DNA from: Casp-actino8 sp001510335
Lineage (GTDB): Bacteria; Actinomycetota; Acidimicrobiia; Acidimicrobiales; Ilumatobacteraceae
Direction of reading: 5' to 3'
Assembly (NCBI GenBank): GCA_027729635.1
Contig: JAQCEM010000005.1
Span: 1 to 64,000 of the forward strand
Length of the DNA: 64,000 nucleotides
The notes under the pieces are model-generated. The model was not told the DNA's origin and searched no databases. It saw only the letters and a list, made by a program, of their open reading frames with translations. A program made the translations under genes and the position numbers. Below, one piece after another: positions 26,003 to 34,872 of this stretch. The number at the start of each line of letters is the position of its first letter. Within the stretch, counting starts at the first letter, position 1.

Positions 26003-26926
26003 TTAGTCGTTTTGCAGTAAATGCACGAGACTGCTGGTATCCCAGCGACTTCCACCACGAGCGATCACCTGGGCATAGAACTGATCAACCAAAGCAGTCA
26101 TTGGCAAGCGAGCACCGTTGCGGTTTGCTTCATCGAGACAGATACCCAAGTCTTTGCGCATCCATTCAACGGCGAAACCAAACTCAAATTCGCTGCGGTT
26201 CATCGTGCTAGCACGGTTGTCCATCTGCCAGCTGGCTGCCGCACCTTTGCCGATGACTTCAACCAACTTGTCGACATCGAGACCGGCTCGTTGCGCAAAG
26301 TTGACACCCTCAGCCAGACCTTGCACGATTCCGGCAATACAGATTTGGTTAACCATTTTGGCCAACTGACCCGCACCTGCTTTTCCGAGACGCTCACAGG
26401 CCCTTGAGTACGGTGCGATCGCAGTCTTAGCCCGCTGGAACACTGCCTCGTCGTCACTACCGCACATAATGGTCAACGCACCGTTTTGCGCCCCGGCCTG
26501 CCCACCAGACACTGGAGCATCAACGAACCCAATCCCCCGTTCGGCACATGCCGCCGATACTTCACGAGCTACGTCGGCCGAGGCCGTGGTGTGGTCAATC
26601 AAGATTGACCCTGGCTTCATACCCGCCAAAGCGCCCTGTGGACCATAGACAACCGAGCGAACGTCATCATCGTTACCAACGCACATCATCACGAAATCGG
26701 CGTACTCGACGGCTTCATCGGGTGTGGGCTTAGCGAAGCCACGATTGAGAGCCACCCACGCCAAAGCCTTGGGTGCCGAACGGTTATAGACCGTGATCTG
26801 GTAATCGGCCTTGGCTAAGTGACTCGCCATGGGGGCGCCCATGACTCCGAGTCCAAGAAATGCGACTTTGGGTCCGGTGCCGATTGTAGGAATTGGTCCG
26901 GTTGCGTCTTCAGGAGTTTGTGCCAT
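26003..26926 (-). CDS. beta-hydroxyacid dehydrogenase (3-hydroxyisobutyrate dehydrogenase family)
   Basis: A 308-residue NAD(P)-dependent dehydrogenase. The Rossmann motif VAFLGLGVMGAPMASHL is near residue 17, VDAPVSGGQAGAQNGALTIM is the substrate-binding signature near 137, and the catalytic lysine is in GKAGAGQLAKMVNQI near 185. The ATG at 26926 is chosen because the Rossmann strand then begins about 16 residues in; the open frame upstream overlaps the divergent VOC gene and has no recognisable domain. It probably oxidises a short 3-hydroxyacid or reduces a semialdehyde. Confidence 0.9.
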   Translation of the reverse strand: MAQTPEDATGPIPTIGTGPKVAFLGLGVMGAPMASHLAKADYQITVYNRSAPKALAWVALNRGFAKPTPDEAVEYADFVMMCVGNDDDVRSVVYGPQGALAGMKPGSILIDHTTASADVAREVSAACAERGIGFVDAPVSGGQAGAQNGALTIMCGSDDEAVFQRAKTAIAPYSRACERLGKAGAGQLAKMVNQICIAGIVQGLAEGVNFAQRAGLDVDKLVEVIGKGAAASWQMDNRASTMNRSEFEFGFAVEWMRKDLGICLDEANRNGARLPMTALVDQFYAQVIARGGSRWDTSSLVHLLQND

Positions 26927-26959
26927 GGGCTCTAGTTTGTCAGGCTCTGAGGTACCACC

Positions 26960-27625
26960 ATGAGCAAGAATCTTCATATTGACCATCTCGTCTACGCGAC
27001 CCCCGATTTGGCGGCCGCTGTTGCCGACATCGAAGAGCGTTTTGGCGTCGCCCCAACTCCCGGCGGAGCCCATGTTGACCTCGGAACTTTCAATGCTTTG
27101 CTCGGTCTTGGCGGACGCACCTATCTCGAAATTGTCGGTCCCGACCCCGCTCAACCCGAACCCGTCAACCCGCGCCCCTTTGGCATTGATGATTTAACTG
27201 AACCGTCACTCGTCGCATGGTGCGCCGCTCCGCAACGTGCACTCGTTGATGTTGTGCAAGCCGCGCGCGAGGCTGGCTTCGATCCGGGCGATGTTCGTGC
27301 CATGAGTCGTCAACGTCCCGATGGCGTCTTGCTCGAATGGGAACTCACGTTGATGTCTTTGCCGATTCCTGAAGGTGGCGTACTGCCATTCTTCATTGAT
27401 TGGGGTCGCACGGTTCACCCAACGGCAGATATGCCCATCGGCGGAACATTGATGGCGCTTGATCTCTTTCATCCACAGCCGCGAACCATTGACTTGGTCT
27501 TGTCGGCCGTGAGCGATGAGTCTCAACTCGGCGACGAAGAAACCAACATCACCCTCAACTATTCAGATCACGCCAAGTTGACTGCCGAAATTCTGACCGC
27601 GAACGGCTTAGTCATCCTTCACTAA
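26960..27625 (+). CDS. glyoxalase-like (VOC) domain protein
   Basis: A 221-residue protein of the glyoxalase-like subset of the vicinal-oxygen-chelate fold. It starts with HIDHLVYATPDLAAAVADIEE, includes GAHVDLGTFNALLGLGGRTYLEIVGPD and has a second half with FFIDWG and HPTADMPIGG. His and Glu residues at the usual metal positions are present. It diverges from the dehydrogenase at 26926. Function is not assigned; members are often annotated as hypothetical proteins or lyases. Confidence 0.8.
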   Translation: MSKNLHIDHLVYATPDLAAAVADIEERFGVAPTPGGAHVDLGTFNALLGLGGRTYLEIVGPDPAQPEPVNPRPFGIDDLTEPSLVAWCAAPQRALVDVVQAAREAGFDPGDVRAMSRQRPDGVLLEWELTLMSLPIPEGGVLPFFIDWGRTVHPTADMPIGGTLMALDLFHPQPRTIDLVLSAVSDESQLGDEETNITLNYSDHAKLTAEILTANGLVILH

Positions 27626-27639
27626 CCGTTTGGGTCAGT

Positions 27640-28422
27640 TCATTCAGGGGTGACGTAGGCAGCAGTTATGCCACCGTCGATGATGAGCGATTGCCCCGTC
27701 ATCCAACTGCTCTCATCTGAAGCCAAGAACAATGCACCGTTGGCGATTTCAATCGGATCACCGAAACGACCCATCGGAATATGCACCAAACGACGATTGC
27801 GCTTGGCATCATCGCTCAAGAACTTGGCCAACATCGGCGTCATAATCGGACCAGGGCACAACGAATTCACGCGAATTCCTTGGCGGGCGTAAATCACAGC
27901 GATCTCACGAGTCATCGCCAGCACCGCACCCTTAGATGCCGTGTACGCAACTTGTGGTGTGGCTGCACCCATATGGGCCACAAAGCTAGCCACGTTCACA
28001 ATTGAACCGCCGCCAGATGCCAACATCGCTGGAATCGCGTAACGACAACCGAGCAAGGTTCCCTTGACGTTGATATCCATCGTCTTTTGGTACACATCAA
28101 CTGAAGTGTTGGTCGGGCCATCGTCGTCACTCAACATCACACCGGCGTTGTTGTACAAGATGTGCAGACCACCAAAGGTCTCGACGGCGTGCTGAACAGC
28201 GGCTTCTACTGAACCTTCATCGCTGACATCGCACCGCACAAAGGTTGCTTCGCCGCCAGCAGCGTCAATGGCGTCTACAACTTCGTCGCCATCAACAACG
28301 TCAGCGATCACAATCTGTGCACCTTCTCGGGCGAACAGTTCAGCACCAACACGACCAAGGCCAGACGACCCGCCGGTGATGATGGCAACTTTTCCTTGTA
28401 GACGACCCGCGACTGCGCTCAT
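27640..28422 (-). CDS. SDR-family oxidoreductase
   Basis: A 260-residue short-chain dehydrogenase. TGGSSGLG is near residues 15-22, IVIADV with its Asp suggests NAD, YNNAG near 90, VASF near 143 and YTASK near 158. The final IIDGGITAAYV is standard. The ATG at 28422 puts the Rossmann strand at residue 10, whereas the longer frame adds an N-terminus with no domain. It converges on the VOC gene and diverges from an EEP-family gene across a short region flanked by a 9-bp inverted repeat. Confidence 0.9.
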   Translation of the reverse strand: MSAVAGRLQGKVAIITGGSSGLGRVGAELFAREGAQIVIADVVDGDEVVDAIDAAGGEATFVRCDVSDEGSVEAAVQHAVETFGGLHILYNNAGVMLSDDDGPTNTSVDVYQKTMDINVKGTLLGCRYAIPAMLASGGGSIVNVASFVAHMGAATPQVAYTASKGAVLAMTREIAVIYARQGIRVNSLCPGPIMTPMLAKFLSDDAKRNRRLVHIPMGRFGDPIEIANGALFLASDESSWMTGQSLIIDGGITAAYVTPE

Positions 28423-28435
28423 GACAAACTCCGTT

Positions 28436-28495
28436 CTTTGCTCACGACGATACTGCCCGCATCGGCAAGAATGTAGGAGTGATCGCTGAGCAAAG
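28436..28495. repeat. 9-bp inverted repeat in a divergent promoter region
   Basis: CTTTGCTCA at 28436-28444 and TGAGCAAAG at 28487-28495 are perfect inverted copies with centres 51 bp apart, about five helical turns. They flank the short region between the divergent SDR and EEP genes. Paired operator half-sites are possible. Confidence 0.35.
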
Positions 28496-28523
28496 GCCAC
28501 ACACTGCGTCAACACTGACGATC

Positions 28524-29243
28524 ATGACGCTGAAGATCATGACTTGGAATCTGCAGGGTTCACAACGGCCCGACATGTTCAAGATCGCCGACAAGATTCA
28601 GCAGCTTCAACCCGATGTCATTGCGATTCAGGAAATTCAGAAACATCAAGCCCGTGCACTATCTCGAAGGCTCGGCTGGTCGTATGTATGGGCTTTCAAA
28701 CACAATGGTTACGGGCCACTACTTCCCCGCCGCGCCGAGGGCATGGCAATTATGTCGCGAACGCCTCTCACGAATACAGGTAAAACCACATTGAGTTCAG
28801 GCTATGGGCTTTTCACTTACCGACGCCGAATCGCCATGTGGGCAACCATCAATATTCACGGTCCGCAATTCACTCTCTTCAACACCCACCTCGCATCTGA
28901 TGACAACGGCAACGAAGGCACCACTCAGGCTCAACGATTGCGCGAGATCATTAACAACTACAGCCAACTACCCACCGTGATCGCTGGTGACTTCAATGAC
29001 CATCAACGATCCGACATCGTCGAGGTTCTCAATAGCGACCAGAACCACGATGCATGGAGCTACGCCCAGTCGCGATCGCGAAACGGACTCACTAATCCAA
29101 CGAAGAATCCGTATCAGCGACTTGATCACGTTTTGGTTCCACGAACTGAAACGATTGCGCGTGTTGAAGTTCCGGACACTGATCACTCATGGATCACTCT
29201 GTCCGATCACCTTCCGGTGATCGCCACAATCAATCTTGCCTAG
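28524..29243 (+). CDS. endonuclease/exonuclease/phosphatase (EEP) family protein
   Basis: About 239 residues with all EEP core motifs: MTWNLQGSQ with the metal-binding Asn, QPDVIAIQEIQ with Glu, FNTHLASDD, VIAGDFNDH, RLDHVLVP, and SDHLPVIATI with the catalytic His. ATG at 28524 leaves a short N-terminus before the first strand; 28479 is an in-frame alternative. No signal peptide is visible. Such proteins hydrolyse phosphodiesters in nucleic acids, phospholipids or other phosphoesters, and the substrate cannot be predicted. It converges on the glutamine-synthetase-like gene with a 12-base gap. Confidence 0.85.
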   Translation: MTLKIMTWNLQGSQRPDMFKIADKIQQLQPDVIAIQEIQKHQARALSRRLGWSYVWAFKHNGYGPLLPRRAEGMAIMSRTPLTNTGKTTLSSGYGLFTYRRRIAMWATINIHGPQFTLFNTHLASDDNGNEGTTQAQRLREIINNYSQLPTVIAGDFNDHQRSDIVEVLNSDQNHDAWSYAQSRSRNGLTNPTKNPYQRLDHVLVPRTETIARVEVPDTDHSWITLSDHLPVIATINLA

Positions 29244-29255
29244 ATACATTCTTGC

Positions 29256-30632
29256 CTATATCCGTTCGAAGTAACGGTTCTTTTCCCAGTCAGTCACGGT
29301 GCGATTGAAGGCTTCCCATTCGCTCTCAGCCGAACGCAAGATCCAGTGGTGAACATTCTCTCCGAAACACTCACGTGCGATTGAACTATTGCGCCACAAC
29401 TCGATGGCATCAGGAAGGTTCCACGGCACTCGACCAACGTTGGCATCTTCGTATCCGTTGCCGGCGAATGGTTGGCCTAACGACAACTTGTTCTTGATGC
29501 CGTACAGGCCACCAGCAATTGTTCCGGCGAATGCTAAGTAACTATTGGCATCAGCACCAGGAATGCGGTTCTCAACACGAGTTCCCGAACCGTGACCCAC
29601 CTTGCGGAAGCCCAGCGTGCGATTGTCGACTCCCCAACCAATACCTGTTGGCGCCCACGAACCAGGCTGGAAACGTCGATAGCTATTCACCGTTGGCGCC
29701 CACAGCAAAGAAAACTCGCGAGCGGTGTGAATTTGTCCAGCCAAGAAGTGCCGGAATGTTTCGCTCATACCCAACGCGTCGTTGTGATCTTCAAAGACCG
29801 GCTTTGATCCATCAAGGGTCCACAAACTTGCATGAATGTGACACGACGATCCGACATCGTTGAAATCGGGCTTAGCCATAAAGGTGATTGATCGCCCATT
29901 GGCCGCAGCAATTTCCTTGGCACCATTCTTGTAAATGTGATTACGGTCAGCCATTTCAACAGCCGTTGAATACGACAAGTTGATTTCGTGTTGACCAGCG
30001 CCAGCCTCACCCTTTGAGAATTCAACGGGCACACCAGATTTTTCAAGTGCACTACGAATTGCTCCCACGATGTATTCATCGCGGGTTGTTTGCAAAATGT
30101 TGTAGTCCTCGGCCCACGCCGAATGCGTACGCAACGAGTGGTAGTTCTTTGCCTTCGCTTCGTCGTATGAATCGTGATACAAAAAGAATTCGATTTCGCT
30201 GCCAAGCATCGGCATGAAACCTAAGGCTGCAGCCTCATCAACCTGCGCCCGCAAAATGCTGCGGGGTGCAACATCAACAAAGGTGTTATTCGCGACGTCC
30301 ACCAAATCGCACATGATGATTGCGGTTTTGGGCAACCACGATGCGATGCGCACAGTGTCCCAATCGGGCATAGCCAACATGTCGCCGTAGCCCTGATCAA
30401 AACTTGAGAATCGGAAACCCTCAGAAGGTTGATTGTCAATATCGCAGGTGAGCAGATAGTCGCAGTTCTCGGTGCCATGGTCGGCCACGTGATCGAGAAA
30501 GAAGCGACCCGTCGCACGCTTACCCACGAGACGCCCATAGCGATCGACAAAAGCCATAATGACCGTGTCGATTTCGGAACGCAAAATACGATCGGCAAGT
30601 TCTTGACGGGCAATGACTTCGCGCTTCATCAT
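29256..30632 (-). CDS. glutamine-synthetase-family ligase (gamma-glutamyl-amine synthetase-like)
   Basis: About 458 residues with the GS catalytic domain: GSEIEFFLY near 143, the SKGEAGAGQHEINL segment near 205, KPDFNDVGSSCHIHASLW near 255, and NRIPGADANSYLAFAG near 355. Sequence and length are those of GlnA3/PuuA-like ligases that join glutamate to amines or related nucleophiles, not the core GlnA; no adenylylation-site consensus was recognised. The ATG at 30632 follows an AGGG site at the right distance. It stands alone between catabolic and housekeeping regions. Confidence 0.87.
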   Translation of the reverse strand: MMKREVIARQELADRILRSEIDTVIMAFVDRYGRLVGKRATGRFFLDHVADHGTENCDYLLTCDIDNQPSEGFRFSSFDQGYGDMLAMPDWDTVRIASWLPKTAIIMCDLVDVANNTFVDVAPRSILRAQVDEAAALGFMPMLGSEIEFFLYHDSYDEAKAKNYHSLRTHSAWAEDYNILQTTRDEYIVGAIRSALEKSGVPVEFSKGEAGAGQHEINLSYSTAVEMADRNHIYKNGAKEIAAANGRSITFMAKPDFNDVGSSCHIHASLWTLDGSKPVFEDHNDALGMSETFRHFLAGQIHTAREFSLLWAPTVNSYRRFQPGSWAPTGIGWGVDNRTLGFRKVGHGSGTRVENRIPGADANSYLAFAGTIAGGLYGIKNKLSLGQPFAGNGYEDANVGRVPWNLPDAIELWRNSSIARECFGENVHHWILRSAESEWEAFNRTVTDWEKNRYFERI

Positions 30633-30657
30633 GAAACGAACCCTAGCCACGCATTAT

Positions 30658-30683
30658 TGAAGTCACTCCCGCACCACTTCAAC
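30658..30683 (-). terminator. hairpin downstream of carD
   Basis: TTGAAGT (30658-30664) and ACTTCAA (30677-30683) form a 7-bp perfect stem with a 12-base loop, 20 bases after the carD stop and before the next gene start on the same strand. A T-tract is not obvious, so terminator function is only likely by position. Confidence 0.35.
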
Positions 30684-30702
30684 ATGAGGTGTACGAGGAC
30701 GA

Positions 30703-31464
30703 TCAGGCTTTGGCGGGCTTTTTGGCGACGACCTTTTTGGCTGGAGCCTTCTTCGCAGGAGCTTCGGCCTTCTCAGCCTTTTCGGCAACAGGCTTAGGTG
30801 CAGCGGCCTTCTTCGCAGGAGCAGCCTTCTTGACTGGTACGGCCTTGGCTGCTGGTGCTGCTGGCTTCTCGTCAATATCGTCGTCGAGATCGTCGTCGTC
30901 GCTCTCAACCTTTGCCACTTCAACCTTGGGTGCGACAGCCTTCGCGGGCTTAGCGGCCTTCACTGGCTTCAAGACGCCCTTGGCCAATGCGTCGTCGAGG
31001 TAGACCTCGGCTTCATCGGTGGTGACCTTTAAGGCCGGTGCAATTTCAGAAATGAGGTTGACGCGAGCCCGCTCGTACATGGTGCGCTCGGCGGCCGACA
31101 ACGATGCATCGCGGTTACGCGCGGCGAGGTTACGAACCACTTCGGCCACCTGGTACACGTCGCCACTCTTGAGCTTTTCTTGGTGGTTCTTGAAGCGGCG
31201 GCTCCAGTTGCTGGGCACGCGGGGGTCGGCTTTAGCCAACACTGCAACCAAGTCTTCGAGTTCGTCGGGCGAGACCGGTGGGCGAACGCCGACTTCGTCG
31301 ACCTTGGACATCGGCACCCGTAGGGTCATGTCGCCAATCACGGTACGGAGCACGAGGTACTCCTGCAACTTGCCGGTGTTTAGTGGATCTTCCTTGCGAA
31401 TGGCCTCAACTTTGCAGGCTCCATGCTGGGGATAGATGACGGTGTCGCCCTTTTTGAACTTCAC
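30703..31464 (-). CDS. carD: CarD-family transcription regulator with Lys/Ala-rich tail
   Basis: A 253-residue protein. The N-terminal RNA-polymerase-interacting domain begins FKKGDTVIYPQHGACKVEAI and the helical DNA-binding domain runs to about residue 165 (NWSRRFKNHQEKLKSGD, AERTMYERARVNL). Mycobacterial CarD ends there at about 162 residues; here a further 85-90 residues rich in Ala, Lys, Pro and Val follow, with repeated APAKKA-like units, resembling histone H1-type tails. CarD stabilises open promoter complexes at rRNA and other promoters. The tail may add nonspecific DNA binding. A tRNA-Arg gene lies 110 bases upstream on the same strand. Confidence 0.93.
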   Translation of the reverse strand: MKFKKGDTVIYPQHGACKVEAIRKEDPLNTGKLQEYLVLRTVIGDMTLRVPMSKVDEVGVRPPVSPDELEDLVAVLAKADPRVPSNWSRRFKNHQEKLKSGDVYQVAEVVRNLAARNRDASLSAAERTMYERARVNLISEIAPALKVTTDEAEVYLDDALAKGVLKPVKAAKPAKAVAPKVEVAKVESDDDDLDDDIDEKPAAPAAKAVPVKKAAPAKKAAAPKPVAEKAEKAEAPAKKAPAKKVVAKKPAKA

Positions 31465-31573
31465 TCAGACCTCGCTCAGAATCGCCGAAATGGGTTTGAA
31501 ACCCCATCGGAACAAATGCTGAAGTGTAGGGGGAAAATGGTCGTTTTCATCGGGAAATGCCCGTTTTGATGTG

Positions 31574-31647
31574 CGCCCTCGGCATGATTCGAACATGCGA
31601 CCGATGGATTAGAAGTCCATTGCTCTATCCAGCTGAGCTACGAGGGC
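31574..31647 (-). tRNA. tRNA-Arg (anticodon TCT)
   Basis: A full cloverleaf can be folded on the minus strand: acceptor GCCCTCG with CGAGGGC, D-arm GCTC...GAGC, anticodon arm ATGGA-CTTCTAA-TCCAT with anticodon TCT, and T-arm GCATG-TTCGAAT-CATGC. The discriminator is G and the CCA end is not encoded. It reads AGA codons. Confidence 0.95.
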
Positions 31648-31659
31648 GAGCATTCCAAG

Positions 31660-31689
31660 GTTACAAGCCTGAGATAGAACAGATCACAA
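31660..31689 (-). promoter_or_regulatory. probable tRNA-Arg promoter
   Basis: On the minus strand, TTGTGA (31689-31684) and TGTAAC (31665-31660), spaced by 18 bases, are reasonable -35 and -10 hexamers, ending 12 bases before the tRNA 5' end. It lies between the cinA stop and the tRNA. Confidence 0.45.
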
Positions 31690-31699
31690 AGATGGGATT

Positions 31700-32950
31700 T
31701 CAGTAGGCGTTGGAAGAGAGCAGAATCTGACGCCGCAAGAAATCCAGCGACGAAATCACTGACATCTGCCGCATCTGGTCGCGTTGGCCAGGCATCCGAA
31801 GAGTTGTCGAAACAGTCGAAAGCCCATTCATCGCCACGGCAATACACAACGTGCCGACTGGCTGACCATCTTGCTCAGCCGGGCCCGCAACGCCAGTCAA
31901 TGACAGCGCTACATCGGCACCAAGAACACGACGAGCGCCTTCGGCCATTGCTACTGCAGCATCTTCGCTCACGACGGGTCCGCGTGGAACATCAAGTAGA
32001 TCAAACTTGACCTCGCTCGAATATGACACCACACTCCCCCGAAGCACGTCACTCGCGCCAGGAATTGATGTCAATCGTCCCGACACCAATCCGCCAGTCA
32101 CCGACTCGGCGAGACCAAGAGTGAGTCCTTGTTCGCGCAAAAGGTTCAGCACAACCGATTCCATGTTGTCGGTGTCAAAACCAAAGACAACGTCACCAAC
32201 AAGGTCCAGAACTTTCGCTTGCCATTCATCGAGAACCGCATGTGCTTGTTGACTGTCGGCTCCTTTAGCGGTGAGGCGAACTTTGATGCCCTCCCAACCG
32301 CTCGCCAGAAAAGCCAACGTTGGATTACCGACTTCTTCAAGTTGGGCGATGATCGGGTTGAGGCGTTCGTTCAGACCACTTTCGCTCTCTCCCCATGTGC
32401 GAATGACCCGACTCGCAATCACGCCGGTGTCACCACTTCGGGCTCGAAGATCGGGCAAGATCGCGCGCTCCATCATGTCTTGCATTTCATGCGGTACGCC
32501 CGGCACGGCGTAAATCACCTTGTCGCCGACAGGACACATCAAGCCCGGTGCAGTGCCGCGAGTTTGGTGAATCACAGTTGCCCCAACGGGCACCATTGCT
32601 TGTTGCAAATTGTTGTCGGACATGCGTCGACCACGGGATTCAAAAATGTTACGAATCACTTGCGCAATACCGTCGTGCATGACAAGTTCGACGCCCATGA
32701 CTTCGGCGATTGCTTCACGAGTCAAGTCATCGTGAGTTGGCCCGAGTCCGCCACACATAATCACAGCATCTGCTTCGCGCAAAGCCGAGCGCACAACATC
32801 AACAATGCGTTGATGGTTGTCGCCCACTTTGACTTGCAACAGCGAGTCAATTCCATTCGCGGCTAATTGTTCGCCAATCCACGACGAGTTGGTATCGACA
32901 ATTTGACCAAGTAGTAATTCGGTTCCGACGGCAACGACCGAACAGCGCAT
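31700..32950 (-). CDS. cinA: CinA-like protein (nicotinamide-nucleotide amidase / ADP-ribose pyrophosphatase family)
   Basis: A 416-residue two-domain protein. The N-terminal molybdopterin-binding-like domain shows VGTELLLGQIVDTNSSWI and CGGLGPTHDDLTREA near residue 65. The C-terminal CinA amidase domain starts near 265 with LAESVTGGLVSGRLTSIPGA and has SYSSEVKFDLL, ALSLTGVAGPAEQDGQPVG. Members repair or recycle pyridine nucleotides and were first linked to competence. It is separated from pgsA by one base and belongs to the rimO-pgsA-cinA operon, an arrangement common in actinobacteria. Confidence 0.93.
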   Translation of the reverse strand: MRCSVVAVGTELLLGQIVDTNSSWIGEQLAANGIDSLLQVKVGDNHQRIVDVVRSALREADAVIMCGGLGPTHDDLTREAIAEVMGVELVMHDGIAQVIRNIFESRGRRMSDNNLQQAMVPVGATVIHQTRGTAPGLMCPVGDKVIYAVPGVPHEMQDMMERAILPDLRARSGDTGVIASRVIRTWGESESGLNERLNPIIAQLEEVGNPTLAFLASGWEGIKVRLTAKGADSQQAHAVLDEWQAKVLDLVGDVVFGFDTDNMESVVLNLLREQGLTLGLAESVTGGLVSGRLTSIPGASDVLRGSVVSYSSEVKFDLLDVPRGPVVSEDAAVAMAEGARRVLGADVALSLTGVAGPAEQDGQPVGTLCIAVAMNGLSTVSTTLRMPGQRDQMRQMSVISSLDFLRRQILLSSNAY

Positions 32951-32951
32951 C

Positions 32952-33551
32952 TCAGGCCATCAAATTTGGAGTCGTCTTACGCAATTTCTGGGCGCGCCAT
33001 AAATACTGCAAGCCACTTACCGTTGTGAAGGCCACCGCGATCCACAACAACCACAACCAGATCCATGTAGCTTTATCGGCAGTCAGCGGGACAATGGCGA
33101 ATCCAACGCAGAGTTGTTGAAAGAGCGTTTTCCATTTAGCAAGACGACTGGCCGGAACGCTGATTCCTTTTGCGCCGACTAACACGCGATACATGCTGAT
33201 CGCCACTTCACGAGCAGCGATGATCAACACCGGCAGTGCCCAATACACGTCACGACTTACCAAGGTGAACATCGCTCCTAACACCAACACCTTGTCGGCG
33301 AGCGGATCAAGGAATGCGCCTGAACGAGTCGATCCATGACGCCGAGCCAAGTAACCATCTACTCCGTCGCTTGAGCACAGCACGAACCACAAGACGAACG
33401 CAACCCACGAACCACCCGAGTAATCAGGAATCACCACAAACATCAAAGGTGAGACAAGAATTCGCCCCACTGTTACTGCATTTGCCCAAGTAGCAATGGC
33501 ATTAGGGTCAACTGGCACCCTGTAAGCCTGCCACACCGAGCCCTTGCTCAA
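32952..33551 (-). CDS. pgsA: CDP-diacylglycerol-glycerol-3-phosphate 3-phosphatidyltransferase
   Basis: A 199-residue integral membrane enzyme that makes phosphatidylglycerol phosphate. The CDP-alcohol phosphotransferase signature is visible as SDGVDGYLARRHGSTRSG followed by AFLDPLADK near residues 60-90. Several hydrophobic segments flank it. The start is uncertain by about 12 codons, since the first helix begins near residue 20. It lies between rimO and cinA in a tight operon. Confidence 0.9.
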   Translation of the reverse strand: MSKGSVWQAYRVPVDPNAIATWANAVTVGRILVSPLMFVVIPDYSGGSWVAFVLWFVLCSSDGVDGYLARRHGSTRSGAFLDPLADKVLVLGAMFTLVSRDVYWALPVLIIAAREVAISMYRVLVGAKGISVPASRLAKWKTLFQQLCVGFAIVPLTADKATWIWLWLLWIAVAFTTVSGLQYLWRAQKLRKTTPNLMA

Positions 33552-33570
33552 CGATATTTCGTTTGTGTGA

Positions 33571-34842
33571 CTATTCGGCGACGAGATCAGGGCCCATGGC
33601 CGAGGTCACCGTGACGTCATAAAACTGACCGACTTCAAGCGACGTGGGAACTTCAATAATTCCGTCAATTTCGGGGGCTTCACGATGGCTGCGAGCAATG
33701 CCTGGCTCATCAACCAACACTTTGACGGTGCGTCCAATCAAATCATCGCGACGGCCAAACGTGATGTTGTCCTGCATTTCACTAAGTTCCGATAGACGCT
33801 CTCGCATCAGACCTTCGGGCACTTGACCGTCAAGGTCTTTGGCGTAGGTGCCGTCTTCGGCCGAATAGGCAAAGAATCCACACCAGTCGAGTTCGGCTTT
33901 TTCAACGAAATCGAGCAGCTGATCGTGGTCTTCTTCGGTTTCACCTGGATACCCCACGATGAAGTTGCTACGGAAGGCCGCATCTGGTTCACGTTTGCGA
34001 ATATCGGCGATGCGATCTAAGAAACGTTGACCGTCTCCCCAACGACGCATGCGACGCAAAAGCGGCTTGCTGACATGTTGCAACGAAAGGTCGAAATACG
34101 GCACGCCCGACTCGCAGATGGCATCAATGAGGCCATCACTTAAGTCGCTCGGAAACAGATACAACAAACGCGTGCGATCAACCATCGATGAAACTTGGCG
34201 CACCAGCGACACAATGCTGCCGGCCCCTAGTTCTTCGGGGCGATCTTTTCCGTAACTCGCTAAGTCTTGAGCGATCAACACAATTTCACGAGCCTGCAAT
34301 TGCTCAACTTCAGTGATGATCGAGTGAACGTCACGACTTCGTTGCGGCCCGCGGAATGAAGGAATGGCGCAGAACCCACAAGTACGATCGCAACCTTCGG
34401 CGATTTTTACATACGCCCACGGTGACGAGCTCTTGGGGCGTGGCAAGTTCAACAAATCAAGCGACGGAACTGGCGCCGATCCAACAGGAATCAGTTTCTT
34501 CGGCGCAGGTGTGTGTACCGGAACTCCAAAGCCAGCAACCAAGTCAACCTCGGGCAATTCATCAGCGAGTTCTTGTCCGTAACGTTCGGCCATGCAACCA
34601 GTCACCACTAGACGTGACGACTTCTTTCGCTGCTCGTCAAGGCTCAGAATCGTGTCGATTGATTCACGACGAGCCTCGTCGATGAATGCACAGGTGTTCA
34701 CAACAACTAAGTCGGCATCTTCAGCCGAGTCGGTCGCTTGCATGCCATCGGCCAACAAAGTGCCGATCAACTTGTCGGAGTCAACCTGATTTTTGGGACA
34801 ACCAAGGGTTTCTACGTAGAAGCGCTTTCCTTGATTAGTCAC
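33571..34842 (-). CDS. rimO: ribosomal protein S12 methylthiotransferase
   Basis: A 423-residue radical-SAM methylthiotransferase. The N-terminal cluster cysteines are Cys15, Cys51 and Cys83. The radical-SAM motif is CDRTCGFC (Cys151, Cys155, Cys158), followed by FRGPQRSR. A C-terminal TRAM domain is present (GRTVKVLVDE onwards). GYPGETEEDH is typical of RimO over MiaB. It modifies the conserved Asp of ribosomal protein S12. It is first in the rimO-pgsA-cinA operon. Confidence 0.93.
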   Translation of the reverse strand: MTNQGKRFYVETLGCPKNQVDSDKLIGTLLADGMQATDSAEDADLVVVNTCAFIDEARRESIDTILSLDEQRKKSSRLVVTGCMAERYGQELADELPEVDLVAGFGVPVHTPAPKKLIPVGSAPVPSLDLLNLPRPKSSSPWAYVKIAEGCDRTCGFCAIPSFRGPQRSRDVHSIITEVEQLQAREIVLIAQDLASYGKDRPEELGAGSIVSLVRQVSSMVDRTRLLYLFPSDLSDGLIDAICESGVPYFDLSLQHVSKPLLRRMRRWGDGQRFLDRIADIRKREPDAAFRSNFIVGYPGETEEDHDQLLDFVEKAELDWCGFFAYSAEDGTYAKDLDGQVPEGLMRERLSELSEMQDNITFGRRDDLIGRTVKVLVDEPGIARSHREAPEIDGIIEVPTSLEVGQFYDVTVTSAMGPDLVAE

Positions 34843-34872
34843 GATCTCCGAGGCTACCTGCTCAGGTTCTCG

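Noticed and set aside
26927..27154. N-terminal extension of the beta-hydroxyacid dehydrogenase
   Set aside because: The added 76 codons would overlap the divergent VOC gene and contain no domain; the Rossmann motif fits a start at 26926.
32129..32866. 245-codon frame opposite cinA
   Set aside because: The minus strand carries all CinA motifs; the plus frame has no domain and no start signals.
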